NCBI GenBank assembly: GCA_015039315.1
Contig: WIDE01000003.1
Location: 1 to 64,000, forward strand
Origin: Clavulina sp. PMI_390
Lineage: Eukaryota > Basidiomycota > Agaricomycetes > Cantharellales > Hydnaceae
Reading direction: 5' to 3'
Length of the DNA stretch: 64,000 bases
The translations under genes and the position numbers were made by a program. Shown here piece after piece: positions 1 to 11,822 of this stretch. A model generated the notes under the pieces. It saw nothing but the letters and a program-made list of their open reading frames with translations, was not told where the DNA came from and did not search any database. Each line of letters starts with the position of its first letter. Within the stretch, counting starts at the first letter, position 1.

Positions 1-1163
1 GAACGAACGGGATTGTCGTTGGTCAGAGTCCAAAAACTGTCAACCGTGGCTGCACTTTTCCCACGCCAATCAGACCAACTTGAGGCAATCGGTAAATCTT
101 ATCACCTCGATCCACCCTACGGCTTTCGATATCTTGATATTGAGAAAGAACAATTCGCCTTTCCCTTTGAGCTCGTCTTCGATGTAACCTTGTCGCCTCG
201 TACCCCACACCATAGGTTCGGCTATACCAAGTGTAGGCGCGCACTTCGGACTGCCCTACTGGCAGTGTGCAATACGGCGCGGTATCCGAGTATCCAGTAG
301 CAAGCAATTCAATTACCGCCGATAATTTCGCTTTTGATGATAGAATCGGGCTAATAGCCCTCATGGCGATCGATACTGCATGGATGGTGCAGATATCAGC
401 CTGACCGATTGGTTCAGACGCAGCACCGATCGCTTCCTTGCAAACGCGATTCAGGTCCACTAGAGATCGGGTCAACAAATACATAGTTATATTGAGCGGA
501 GATGGGCTACATCATGGCCGATTTTCATATTTTACCATCACCGACTAGTAACACCACTCTTGTCTGCGTGAGTGACACCGTAAGCGCAGCATCCGGCGTA
601 TGTTGGGTGCCTTAAAGCTAAGTAGGCGGAAAAGGGGGTCGCGGTCGCAAGTTGGATAGAAACACCAGAAGGCTGTTCGCTGGCCGAGCACGATTCGCGC
701 GACCAAAAGTCAACCAGCAATGACCCCATATGACGGGCTGGTTACCGCCTCGCCCGCCAGTGGCAGATCGCAGCGTGGCCAAGTTGCATGAGTTTCTGAG
801 GCCAAAAATTGATTCCACATGACAAGATCATCAAACTGGGTCTAGCAATCAGCCATGTGGATAATTCTGTGCCTCGAGGCAGGAGCAGCTTCCATGCAAT
901 CGAAAAAGAGCCTTGGGATGACGGAGTACTGCGTGAAAATCGTCCAAGAAATGATATCCGCTTGACATATATGTACAGTACATACTAGCGAATGGTGGCT
1001 GGAAGGGCTGACTGATAGAATACAGCATCTACTATCGAATATCCAGGAGAGCTCGAAGTAGCAAGTGGGGATGCAATATCATTTAAGACAGAGAAAGGTG
1101 AGACAGCACATGACAAGATAACAAATCCAGAGTTTTAGTTACTAATGGTTTGCCAGTAGATGC
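1..1163. other. Left-edge stretch without a convincing gene
   Basis: No recognisable protein family is seen. A minus-strand frame from an ATG at 484 down to 23 is open for 153 codons. Its first ~50 residues look helical and could be an exon of a gene leaving the left edge, but no splice-consistent model could be built and the later part is arginine-rich and unconvincing. The remaining 500-1163 part has only short frames. It is probably downstream sequence of the minus-strand BTB gene. Confidence 0.35.
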
Positions 1164-4100
1164 TCAATAAGGCGATCGAGAATTGTGGTACGAAGAAGAT
1201 CGGGGCGAACTTAGCGCGAACTCGGAGAGGCTCTGGAGCTCATCGGATACGATCGCACTGAGACGATCGCGAAGCATAGCACGAGCCGCTTTCGCGCGGT
1301 TGGAAGAGAAAGATCTGGGCCCTGGATGATGATGGGGCTGCCCACAGGAATGCAAGGCATAGCAGACCTCGATGAATGTGTCGGAACTGGCAAGTTCGAG
1401 GAAGGGGTTCACATTGGCCGTACGCATTATATACTCAGTGTGCCACGCTGGAGGTTCCGTCTCCACAGGAGACTCATACCATGGGATATCGGGTCCCTTT
1501 GGGACTGAGGCGCTTGTCGTAGCCTCGGTAACGATGGTCGGCTTCTTGGGACCCTTTGGAGCCTTTAACTGTAGGAAGGGTCGAATACATCAGACTAATG
1601 AGGAGCATATATCTATACAAGACTAAATTGTGATGACCGCACCTTCGAATCCAACTTTTGTTGCGCTATAACGGGGGAAGAACCAGCCAACTCGGCGTCA
1701 CCCTGGCATAATGCGCACTTCATGTCGACTCTCATCATCGCATCTCGAGCCGCCTTGAGCGCTCGCTCCCTCGATTTGGCGAGCTGCATGAGTTGCAACG
1801 CATCTACAAGGCACAGCTCATCAGGCAGCTCATCAAACGCACCCATGTCACTTGCGAAATATCGCTTGATCGCAGCACGTTGTGCATCGGGGTAACCGAA
1901 AGCAGTGGCTAGCGCCCATGAACGAAGAGGATGGGCATCCAGCTCGATGTGGGTGTTCAAAGTTTCGCGGACACTGAAAGAGGAGATCTCAAGGTCCCTG
2001 ACAAGGAGAAGAATCTCAGCGAGCTCCGATATGGAAGCAATAACAGGGCGCTGATCAGTGGGATAAAGCAGATCGAGAAGAGTGGACAACGTGCGAGTAT
2101 TGCAACGCAGGTTAATGGGACCCGAATCACCGCGAAGGTGGATGGGTTGATCGCCTTGGAAGAGGGGCGAAGCTCGTTCGAAAATGAGAGAATGAGCAAC
2201 AATGATTTCGTTATCTGTCGTATGGAGATAGAGTTTGCCATCAAAATCTTCAGAGTCAATTTTATTTCCTGTGGTAATATCCTGAGGATATGAACCGTCC
2301 AGGATAGACGAATGCTTCCAAAATGCTGATAATTCAGATGGACGAGGATTAAGCTTCGGTATTATGGAGCGTGAGCCTGTAAGCGACGTATCATTTGGCT
2401 GAACTCTCCCTGGTTTGGATCCAAGATCATTCTCAGTCTGAGGAGATCTATCCTGGGAGACGGAAGGCGGCAACTTAGCCCCAGAACCGGCGGTGGGTAG
2501 ATTATCACGGGTACCACGTGCATCGCGAGCCACAACCTCCTGTATAGCTTCAGAGGTGGCATGCTCTCTGAGTATAGAGGGTTTGAGATTTGTTTTGTCT
2601 CGGCTGTCATTCCCCTCCGAGTTTCCCAGCGATAAAGATGCATCGCCACCTTCGCTGATCACATTCGATGTTTGTGTATTGACGGATGCTGAGGCTATTT
2701 CAAGCTTTCGGATAAGTGCATCGTCAGCGTCTAGGTCTCTGCGAGCAGCACGAGCTGCGGCTTTTTGCGTAGGAGTCTTAGTCTTCTTTACCGCGTCTTC
2801 TAGGATCTTGCGTTTCTTCGGTGAGAGGGGCAGAGGAAGTTGCTCTGTGGCAGCAAGAGCGGCAGATGCAGCTGCATTTTCTGCGTCGTCAGCATCGTTG
2901 CCCACAAGCGAGTCTATACTCTCCAAACCGAAAGAAAAAACGAGGGGAGCTGTAGAGGCTGTAGGTGGCGGGGGCGTCGCGGGGCCCGGGTCATCTGACA
3001 TCATGGATTGAGAGAGCAGAAGGTCACGTTCATGTCCTTGCCCTTGCCCTTGCCCTTGCTGTTGGTTTCGGATAGCGTCTTCGATGGTGTCAGGAGCACC
3101 AGAAGCAGACCCAGCGACTGTATTGAAGGAGGATGCAGACACAGACGCAAAGGATGGCGCTGGCCCATCACCAGCGAATGATGTGAGAGGGAATGTGGAA
3201 AGCGTAGAAGTCGCGCCCTTGCCTCCAGCTCTAGCCTCATCAACGACAGGAGAAGGTTCAGATTGACGAGATGAAGACGTATCAATGAGAGGTGAGATAA
3301 GTTTATCAGTTGGAACCACAGCCGCAGATGCAGAGGCGACACTGGAAATAGGACTATCAATCTCTATCGTCGTCTTGGGCAGGGAAGCCTGGTTTCCAGG
3401 ATCGGCGAACGCCGAGGGATTAGAGTAAGTGGTAGAAATAGGATCCATCTGGTTGGCCTTCGCACTAGTCATCACCCCGGATTTAGCACCGTCTTTTGGT
3501 ACAGATTGTGCTTCAGCGAGAAGGGTAGCATGCTTTTTCCTCAACTCGTTATCGGCATCAAGCATCATTCGAGCTTTCTCCTTTTGTCGCTCAGTGGTCT
3601 CCGCAGAAGAGAGCCACTCCTGGTACCTGGTTCTCTTTTTCTCGGAGAGGAACTTGGCGGCAAGTTCATCGGCATTGAGATTAGATGTCTGGTCCTTGGC
3701 ATCGGTGGAGATTGAGGCGGTTCCAGGAGTGCCATGGATAGGATCATTTCCCCCATTTGTTTCCACGCCAGACGTGGCCCTGGGCCTGGCATCGGTCGAT
3801 GCCAGGGTTCGGCTTTCATCCGACAGAAGCGCCATATGCTTCCGCCTCAACTCGTCATCTGCATCGAGCAGCTCTCGAGCCTTCTGCCTATCCGCAGCCT
3901 TCCCCTTTGGCTGAGATAGGAAGTCCTCGAATTTCTTCCTCTTTTCCTCAGGGAGGAACTGGGAAACCAGCTCATCAGCAGCAGAGGTGGGCGTTTGAGA
4001 AGCCTGGTCTCTGGCGGAGGTGGGGGCCAAGGGGACGGAGGAAGTAGTGGAAGGAGGATCATTCTGCTCGTTCTCCTCCACTCTGGACGTGCTCCCGGAA

Positions 4101-5290
4101 TCAGCATTGACTGATATCAGGGGTCGCGTTTCAGCGGATGTAAGTGTAGCATGCTTCTGTCTCAGCCTGTCGTCAGCATCAAGTGTCTTCTGAGCATCTT
4201 TTTTCTCCTTCGGCTTGCTCTTCCCGTCGGAAATGATTTTTTGCAGGTGCTTCCTCTTTCCCTCAGTGAGAAACCTAGGGGTCTCAGAGGCAGGAGAAGC
4301 AGGCGTCTCTTCTTTTGGCCTTGCGGCGGGAGGAGCGATCGCGTTTGGCTTTTTGTTCGAAGAAGCAGGCAATTGCTGCACCGGAGCCTGGTTGGTATGC
4401 CGTTGTGTGGTCTTGAGATCCCCATCTGACGTATCAACACCTTTATTGATCTCAGGCGTGACATCTGGGTCGCTAATAGTCGTAGTAGTGGGAGCAAGAT
4501 TTTGGGTAGGGGCATTTTGAGTCTTTGGGGGAGATTGCTGCGCCTTTTCGGGGTCAGCAGAGGTAGCCGCAGCGCCAGTAGGAGCTTGCTCGGTCATTGT
4601 CTCGTCCACAGAGTTAGAAATTGCCAGGTGATCGACTGAGACAGCCTCCACCCGGGAGCCAGCGCCTGGCTGCACCTTCTCAAGCGCGATCCCAACCTCG
4701 CTCGCCCGCTCTGTAATGGCCTTGGACAGTCCGTGGTAGAGCTGCCCGTAATGAGCAGGAGAAGACGCTTCGTCAGCTGAGGATGTACTAAAAGGCGTGA
4801 GAGCGCCATCCTGCTCCTCATCTTCCGCTGAAGCAAAAACCTCGAAGTCAGAGACGTCGTAGTACGTGAGAGGAGTTTCGGCCCCCTGTCTTGGAGTCAA
4901 TCTCGTGGGATCGTTGGGACGTAGCCCATTAAGGCTGGGGCCAGAGCTAGCCGTACGATTTGTCTGACGGGATTTTGTTTGGAAAGGGAGAGGTGCTGGT
5001 GCGGCAGCGTTTGCTCCGCGAGATTGGGTGGCACCGCCGGTGTCAACGGTGACGTGAGGGGTCCTAGCAGCACCCATAGATGGACCCTGTTGCGATCTGG
5101 TGCTGTACGTGTTCTCGGGGGTCGTCCCAGATGAACCAAAATCCCACTCATCACCACTGACACTGGAGTAGGTGGAAGAACCGAGTCAGAGGATGAACAT
5201 AGCGAAAACTGTAGATGATGTGACGGACCCAGAGATATTACGATTACGATTGCCATTAGCCCAAGGGTTACGTTGATCACGTCTACTCAT
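1164..5290 (-). CDS. Large BTB/POZ-domain protein with tandem DADD-type repeats
   Basis: Model of three exons: 5290-5229, 5162-1643 and 1568-1164, frames continuous, about 1328 residues. The start at 5290 is chosen because the frame upstream of the internal ATG at 5077 stays open to an acceptor at 5163 and joins an upstream exon starting MSRRDQRNPW. The first ~900 residues are Ser/Thr/Pro/Gln-rich and disordered. They include four copies of a charged helical module ending in LDADD/LDADN plus a K/R-K-H or similar tail. A BTB/POZ fold follows (DFDGKLYLHTTDNEIIVAHS, then FERASPLF), with a helical back region (HPLRSWALATAFGYPDAQ) and a Cys pair (CALCQ). BTB proteins commonly dimerise or act as Cullin-3 adaptors; function here is unknown. 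The first donor (GTCCGT) is non-consensus, so exon 1 is the least certain part. The next gene is a smaller BTB paralogue on the same strand. Confidence 0.8.
3500..4285 (-). repeat. Three tandem ~100-residue coding repeats (fourth copy at about 2670-2845)
   Basis: Inside the BTB protein, three consecutive units of roughly 100 codons each carry FL-x-E-x-KRKxx, a Lys/Arg-rich helix, LDADD(or N)xLRxKHxxL, then a Ser/Thr/Asp/Asn linker. Unit cores sit near 4280-4110, 3975-3800 and 3675-3500. A more diverged copy (SPKKRKILEDAV ... LDADDALIRK) lies near 2845-2670. The linkers between the first three units also resemble each other, so the repeat unit is the whole ~100 residues. Confidence 0.75.
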
Positions 5291-5925
5291 GATTTCGTGG
5301 TTCACCAACAAGTGTTTTCGAGGGAGGGGAAGAAGTCTCAGTTGCTGGGTAGATGGACCCCAAAAAGTTCTTCACAGATTATCGGCACTTTGAGTGTCCA
5401 AGAGTATGCGTGATAGACGCGCGGTAAAATCGTTCGATGTGTTCTCAAATGATCCATGGCCATGAGGTTCATACAAAGGCTCTCGTGGAGGAGTGGCAAA
5501 CCATGACTGTAATAGGTTAGGCGCTTTGATGCAGAAGCCTTCCATAGTTCTTAGAATCCTTCGTCCAGGTCTCACAATACTGATGAATAGCTGCACCTCA
5601 CATAGGCCTGATTTTGGCCGATGGTCGATCCAGAAGGGGCTTGTCGGTTGGTCAAGCATGCCCAAACGTGGCGAGGTCGGACCTTTTCTCACGCTTCGGA
5701 CACGCAACCAGACAACATAGATGAATAACCTGATTATGATTTGGGGTATGAATTACGTCGAGAGATTAATGAGGTGTTCTCTGGTTTATTTGAAAAGTTA
5801 TAAGAAAATGGTCTACACCGCAAGTCCTTTTCAGGAATGCCAAGTTCGAGTGTTTCTGGGTGCAGTAAGATCAGCGATCGAGGCACCACTTGATAATCAG
5901 AAGATATCTGTAGGACATACACTGA
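5291..5925. other. Intergenic stretch between two BTB genes
   Basis: This lies upstream of the large BTB gene and downstream of the small one, both minus strand. A minus-strand open frame at about 5372-5707 has a coding-like run near its end (RTMEGFCIKAPNLLQSWFA). It lacks a clear ATG and no splice junction linking it to the upstream BTB gene was found. It could be a gene remnant or a missed exon. It probably also contains the promoter of the large BTB gene. Confidence 0.35.
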
Positions 5926-6753
5926 TCATCCTTGGTAGTAGTATTCTGCCCAAAAGGTTCCCTCTTTTTCGAGCGCTTGTTCCAAGCACTTCTTCACCTG
6001 CCGCTCCACAATGCGGAATCTAGCCAGATCAAAGACACCAGCACAACCCGAGCAGTGTTTGTGAGCAATGAGATACATTGTACGCTCTGACATCAGCCAG
6101 GTTGAAAAGGGACTATGGTATTGTAGTTCTTCGTCCAGACTCCAAAGCCAGCCCTTGCAGCTATGAGTGCCACAGAAGTGCATCGAGGGTATCGACCTCA
6201 CGAGCTTGGTCGCGGCACTGATGGCGTTTCGACGAAGCGCAATAAGATTCACCATGTTCTGGCCAGGAACAAGGCTGAGATCACTTGGGGCTTCGACCTC
6301 GATGTACTCGTTCGGGTCTCGAATGTACCGCTCCACAGCTGCTTTTCGTGCGGTGGTATAGCCGAAGCGGGAAGCGATAGCCCATGCTCGAATGGGATGG
6401 CTTTCTTGGATGAGCCATGTTGTGAGAGCAGTATGGAGTGCATGAGACGTCAAACCAAGGCCTTCGACGGCAGTGAAAACGGATTTTGCGCAATGAGATG
6501 GGAAGGTCGGTGCAGTTTGCCGGGGATACAAGAAGCCCAAGATATAGTTGAGGGTTTCCGTCGAGGATTGGACCTCGATGAAGGCACTGGAGTCGCCAAT
6601 AGCGTAGTTGTAACGCTCCATGAAATAACCGGCGGCTTCAAACAAAATGAAAGAATGTACTTTGTGCATCTTCCCATCGCTGGAGAGAATAGTGACATCT
6701 CCAGTGGGATAAGAAATAGGAGCGAGCGACGAGCCCCGCCGAACATATGCCAT
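5926..6753 (-). CDS. BTB/POZ-domain protein
   Basis: Single open frame of 275 residues with a good ATG at 6753. Residues ~15-115 form a BTB/POZ domain: GDVTILSSDGKMHKVHSFIL, FEAAGYFMERYN, a short beta stretch, then LNYILGFLYP. The back half is helical (HPIRAWAIASRFGYTTARKA) and parallels the corresponding part of the large neighbouring BTB protein (HPLRSWALATAFGYPDAQ), so the two are likely tandem paralogues. A Cys/His group follows (MHFCGTHSCKGW, later KHCSGCAGV) that could bind zinc. Family knowledge suggests an oligomerisation or ubiquitin-ligase adaptor role; no partner can be read from the sequence. Confidence 0.8.
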   Translation of the reverse strand: MAYVRRGSSLAPISYPTGDVTILSSDGKMHKVHSFILFEAAGYFMERYNYAIGDSSAFIEVQSSTETLNYILGFLYPRQTAPTFPSHCAKSVFTAVEGLGLTSHALHTALTTWLIQESHPIRAWAIASRFGYTTARKAAVERYIRDPNEYIEVEAPSDLSLVPGQNMVNLIALRRNAISAATKLVRSIPSMHFCGTHSCKGWLWSLDEELQYHSPFSTWLMSERTMYLIAHKHCSGCAGVFDLARFRIVERQVKKCLEQALEKEGTFWAEYYYQG

Positions 6754-7676
6754 TTAACAGAGTGTGGCTGGACGAGCTAGGGATTCTGGGCGGAGGGAGG
6801 ATCATTGAGATTGAGATTCAAGCGACATGCAGCGAGATTCCTCCTTACCTCGAGTCTCAGAGCAAAAAAGAGCGTCTTTGTGGCACTGGCGCCGTGGTCG
6901 GATGCGGCAGACCAGTCAGTTGGGCGCTGAGAGCAGGCCCGCGACGCGCCGAGCATGTGAGAATGTCGGAATGTCTGTCAGGTTCTGATGTGTAGAATGT
7001 GATTCGCCTCGTAGATCCAGCCCAAGATCCAGATCTCGATCCGTCGCGGTCAGTTGCAGCGAGGAAGTACACCTTCACGAACCGCCCACTACATTCGTCT
7101 GCCCGATGCACATCACATTCCGGTACGAGGCGAGCCCCAGGATATCCTCGATTAGTACACGTGGATCTCCAAAATGGCACAGCGGCCAGTTGGGGGTATT
7201 CATAATTTAGGGCATCAAGTAAAAGGTGACGATTCAGATCGGGGGCAGAATCTCAGGAACTAGGACCCTATCTACTACCTTCGTCGGCAGGGACGCCGAA
7301 GAATTCACCCGTCCTTGGACCAGGTCAAACGGTTTCAGGTAGTATTCACAAAGCTTCATATACGTTGAAAGGGCAGGCAACTGCTGGAAAGCTGTTGATG
7401 CGGAGGATTCACGACATGAAGAATTAAGTGACATAAGTGCTTGAATCCCGCACTTCCAGGGATTATTTTGGGGCCTTCGTCTCCAAACAGCGCATTAGAT
7501 CAAGTCCATCATGGATGACAAACTTATCGCACCCGTAGCACTGGCTGTCCTCCCTCAAATGAATTGCCGACATTTTTGGTCCGTTACATAAGCGCCGGGT
7601 GTCACGCACGGGGTGATGCAAACTGTGCTCCTCCAACCCTGAACTTGACCTCCTTCCCTCCACCTGTGCATCGACC
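6754..7676. other. Shared upstream region of BTB gene and TAM41
   Basis: Head-to-head spacer of about 920 bp. It should contain promoters for the minus-strand BTB gene and for TAM41. A minus-strand frame with an ATG at 7434 and stop at 7234 (66 residues, starting MSLNSSCRESS) has a coding-like composition but no recognisable family. It could be a small gene or an exon with further exons near 7460-7560, where a frame containing CYGCDKFVIHDG is open. Support is too weak for a gene call. Confidence 0.35.
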
Positions 7677-9513
7677 ATGCTTGTCCGCCCGACTTCCAGC
7701 CTCCGTGTTGCGTGTGTGCGCTCCCGACGCCTATTGTCAACCGAGCACGTGTCTACTCCATCGTCGTCGCCCAATCCCGAACTCCCGCCTCTGCCGTCCT
7801 CCAAGCCGAGGGCAAAGTTCTCGCCTGCGCCAACGCGGCCATCGTCGGCATCCTCATCGACCCCCTCATCAACTGCGACTCCTTCCCCTCTTCAAAGCAA
7901 ATCCGCTCCTTCAACTTCTACCTCTTCTTCGCCCTCTGCTTTATCTGCCTCCACAAATGCTTCCTCATCAACCTCACCAAATGTTCGCCGTCGATCAGAA
8001 AGCCCGCTGGCATTGCCATACTTGTATCCCAAGAACTTTGGGCAGAACCAGGTGCTCAGTGTGTCTGACTCTACCCGAGCACTGCTAGAAGAAATCACTG
8101 CAAGCTTCAACGCGCCGATTCGCTACGCATTTGCATATGGCAGTGGGGTATTCAAGCAAGATGGATACTCCGGCAACGGGGTAAGTCATTCTGCCCTCTC
8201 TTTCGTGCACCCTCCCCGTACTATCGCCTCGTAATGCAAGCTGAAAGCTCACTGCTCTGCCTCCTTTGTTCGCTGGTTGATTGGGCGCACTTATTCAGCC
8301 AAAGCCAATGTTAGACTTCATCTTCGCCGTCAACCACCCGTCGCACTGGCACTCGATGAACATCAATCAATACCCATCACACTACCCACTCCATGCCCGA
8401 TTGGCAGGCTCAAGCTTTATCTCCAAAGTTCAGGGCATCTCCCCGGGCGTATGGTTCAACACATACGTCCCCATGTCTGGTGTCGTAAGCATCCTTCTTT
8501 CCTCTCCACAATCAGTGTGAGATCTACTTTCGCTGACTTGTGCTCCAACATGACTGCTATACGCTCCATCCATCCATGTATCCTTTTTTGCTTCCTTCCC
8601 TATTTGGCATGTGTGCCACTCGTGGTGACACATTCGACGAAATGATCCGCCCCACTCGCTTTTCTCAGACCATTAAATATGGCGTCACCACTGTCGACAA
8701 TCTGTGCGCTGACCTCCTCTCATGGAACACGCTGTACCTGTCAGGGCGTATGCACAAGCCCATCCGCATCATCAAGGATGATGCTCGCGTCAAGCTCACT
8801 CAGCAAGTGAACCTCGTTTCGGCGCTGCGCGCCGCGTTGCTCACGCTACCTGAGCGCTTTGACGAGCGCGAGCTCTTTGAGCGCATGGCGGGCTTTAGCT
8901 ATGCGGGCGATCCGCGGATGAGCGTGCCTGGCGGGGAGAACAGGAGCAAGGTCGCGAACATTGTGGGAGCGCAGAGTCCGCAGTTCAGAGAGCTCTATCA
9001 GCGCTTGGCCAATGGGCTACCAGGTGTGCACTGGGGCACTGGCTCGTCGAATATCGAGGTTCGTACATCGCTAGTATTCCATGGCGCACGTAATTTGGCT
9101 GACCTGATTGCGGGATAACAGCAAGATACGTCTGCACGTGCGCGAGCGACTCTCTTGCGCAAGCTGCCATCGAACCTCTTCAAGCGCCTTGAGGGAAACT
9201 ACACTACCAAGTTTGCTGCGCTCAAGGGCAAGGAGGGAGAGGTTCCTTCGTGCGATACCGACTCGAGTGCGTTCTGGGCCAAGGTTGGCGCCGATGAGCA
9301 GTTGGGGGATGTCATCAACACTGGTGCGTCTTTCCTTTTACCCTACTCGTGATTGCTGCCGGCTAATCCACTTCCCTGGTCGTCCTAACAGAGCTCAAAG
9401 ACATCGTTCGTGGCCCTGCGACAGTCCAGTCCCTCAAGGGCGTCGTGTCAACTGGCCTCACAAAGAGCGTGCGCTACGGGGCAGCTAAAGTTGGCAAATG
9501 GTGGCACTCGTAG
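7677..9513 (+). CDS. TAM41: Mitochondrial CDP-diacylglycerol synthase Tam41 (Mmp37 family)
   Basis: Five exons: 7677-8180, 8299-8484, 8669-9058, 9122-9323 and 9392-9513, all frames joining, about 467 residues. The protein makes CDP-diacylglycerol from phosphatidic acid and CTP on the matrix side of the mitochondrial inner membrane, feeding cardiolipin synthesis. Family signatures visible are YAFAYGSGVFKQ (nucleotidyltransferase GS motif), KPMLDFIFAVNHPSHWHSMN, the IKYGVTTVDNLCADLL block after intron 2 and SGRMHKPIRII. The first ~110 residues are Arg/Ser/Pro/Thr-rich, starting MLVRPTSSLRVACVRSRR, which fits a mitochondrial presequence followed by a disordered linker longer than in yeast. Convergent with SEC9. 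Identification is firm; only exact splice sites could move. Confidence 0.93.
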
Positions 9514-10063
9514 ACGAGGTGTCACCCAGCCTCCAAACTTTAGATTTTTGCCCAGCATCCTCTCGACGAGTTTCTCCCGCGCGCACCCTCTTCGCATCAT
9601 AGATGAACAGCTACATCCCGACTCGCGTACTACACACATACTCACTCCGCCTACCTAACCAAGGACACACAACATAGCATTTTACCATCGTCGTTTCATA
9701 TTGAGATACTACTACTACTGTGTTCTCTCTTCATAAACATAAACAGCATTTTGCATGTTCCTCGTTTTCGCTCATCTATAGTACTTTTTTCCAGAGCCCC
9801 CTCTATCTCATCCTATGTACAGCAAGACTGTTCATCGTCATATTACTAGTACTGCACCTGGCGTTTTTCCCCTACTACTACTTTACCTAGCAGCAGGTTA
9901 TAAAATTTACATCTCAAGCATGCATTTCCTTCGTCCGACAAGGTTTTTGTGAACGACCAAAATGGTATTGTTTTTGGTAGGATTAGGGTGATGGTACAAT
10001 GGTCCAGAATGTCCGTCAACGAGATAAAGGATGTACGAAAAAGATAGTATTTTGGAGATGAGT
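9514..10063. other. Convergent 3' spacer TAM41/SEC9
   Basis: About 550 bp between two stop codons facing each other. It is T/A-rich in places (for example ATACTACTACTACTG near 9705) and contains only short frames. It most likely holds the 3' untranslated regions and polyadenylation sites of both genes; no RNA gene or repeat is seen. Confidence 0.5.
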
Positions 10064-11519
10064 TTACATGCGCTTGAGCTGGGAAAAGAGAACAGTCTCA
10101 GTCTCATTTGTCTAAGCCCATAGGCGAAGAAAAGGACACTTACCCTGTTGGTGGTAATGTCGACACGAGCACCCAACTTGGTCGTCTTGTTGGCGATGTT
10201 ATCAATACGATCATTCTGAGCATCAAGCTCTTCACCAGCCGCGATAGCAATAGCCTTAAGGCTCTTCGTCATCCTCGAGATCTCATCAAGGTTATCGTCC
10301 AGCTCGTCCTCGAGCTCGTCATCCGACGCAGTCGCCTCGAACTGGTAGCGCTTCCTTTGCTCACGTCTGGCGTTCTGCTCCGCCTCAGAGCGCATCGGGC
10401 GGCGCCTACCAATACCCTCTTCCTCGCCTCCCTCTTCTTCGCCCTCCATGTACGCGCCGTACCCTCCTGCGCGGCCAAGACGGTTCTGCGAGTCGCGGAC
10501 ATCGCCCATGCCGCGCTCGCGGCTCAGCTGCTCCTCCTCGTGGCGTGCCTTGATCTTGGCTTCCTGAGCGGCACGCTTAGCATCTTTGTTGAATGTGATG
10601 GCGGGACGGAAGATCGAGCGGTTGAGTTTCTTGAGTTCATCGGTCTTGTCTTCGGCACGCGCAGCGTGCACTTTGCCCTGATCGACGTATCGCTCGGTGC
10701 TAGCAAGTTTCTCTGGAGAACGGAGAAGAAGTCAAGATCCATCATCAGCACAGGAAACGAAAACGGAGTGAGAGCAAATTGATGAACAATCGAGAGACCA
10801 GTGCAGTGCTTTGCACAGTGGCACACGATATTGATGGAAAACGATCAAGAGACGAATCGCTCACCAGACTGGTCACCAAGCCTTGCGAGGGTGTTACGGC
10901 CTGTCTCCTCGGCCTCCCGAGCAATGCGCAGGGCATTCCGCGTGCTCTGCACGCTCTCCTGCTTCACGCCACGGATCTGTTGCCTGATGCCTTCGACCTC
11001 CTCATCTTCCTCCTCCTGGGTCTGGAACTCCCTGGGCTCATCGGAGTTCCCATAGCGAGAGCCAGCACCAGATCCCGAGGGCCCATCGTTCGCAAAGCGG
11101 TTGGGAGGACCGCCCTGTCCGCGCGAAGAGGCATCAAAGCCAGAGAACAGCGCCGCGCGATCAGAATCGGCATTGCCACCGCGGGCATAAGGGTCTCCAA
11201 TGGCAGAGCGATTGCCGTAGCGCGCTGGGGCAGGTGCACGAGGGTAAGCGGAGCTGTCGCTCACACTACCATAGGAATTCTGGCGCTTCTCGTCTGAGCG
11301 ACCGTAGCGATCAGTGGAACTGAGGTCGCCATCGCGGCTGGCATTGTAGGTGCTAGAGGAAGAGGCCCTATAGGGAGGGGGTTGAGGCGAGACGGATCTC
11401 GTTCCACCTCGGGGTGGGTTTCCACGACTGCCGAACAGCTCGTTGCGCGCAGCGTCCTCGTCCTGTTGCTGTGGGGGGGGAGGGATTGCATAGTTGTCCT
11501 TTTTGCGGAAGAATGACAT
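10064..11519 (-). CDS. SEC9: SNAP-25-type plasma membrane t-SNARE (Sec9)
   Basis: Three exons: 11519-10865, 10712-10144 and a 15-nt last exon 10078-10064 that ends with LKRM and stop; 412 residues. The N-terminal ~150 residues are Pro/Ser/Arg/Tyr-rich and disordered, as in fungal Sec9. Two SNARE helices follow. The Qb helix has [20 protein letters not shown] with LGDQSGEKL. The Qc helix has [18 protein letters not shown] with [13 protein letters not shown]. Both central glutamines of the ionic zero layer are present. Sec9 pairs with a syntaxin (Sso) and a synaptobrevin (Snc) to fuse exocytic vesicles at the cell surface. There is no transmembrane segment, as expected. The tiny last exon is easy to miss in automated annotation. 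Confidence 0.93.
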
Positions 11520-11822
11520 GTTGTTTAGGTGTCAAAGGTGAAAGTCGAAAGTTCAAGAGAGATGAAGATGGTGGTTGGAAGCAGAGCTTTATAGGCAAAC
11601 TTGTTTACGAAAACGAGTTGCGGTTTTGGACCCTGTCACGAAGGCGATGCCAAGCTACGATCAACAAACCAGGTACATCGCCATCACGAAATCACATTAT
11701 GGACTGAGTACTTTGGTAGATCCCCGAGGTGACGAGGTCAAATGTGTCTAGTTACAATTATGTGCCTTGCTGGGAGATCAAGATCCTAATCACACAGCAT
11801 CAAAGTAGAATAAACGCTCATA
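11520..11822. other. Short spacer between SEC9 start and COQ8 stop
   Basis: About 300 bp upstream of SEC9 and downstream of COQ8, both on the minus strand. It presumably contains the SEC9 promoter and the COQ8 3' end. No further feature is seen. Confidence 0.5.

Noticed and set aside
6163..6780. Plus-strand open frame of 205 codons
   Set aside because: Antisense to the 275-residue BTB protein; no domain and no splice support.
10108..10782. Plus-strand open frame of 224 codons
   Set aside because: Antisense to SEC9 exon 2, whose SNARE motifs are unambiguous.
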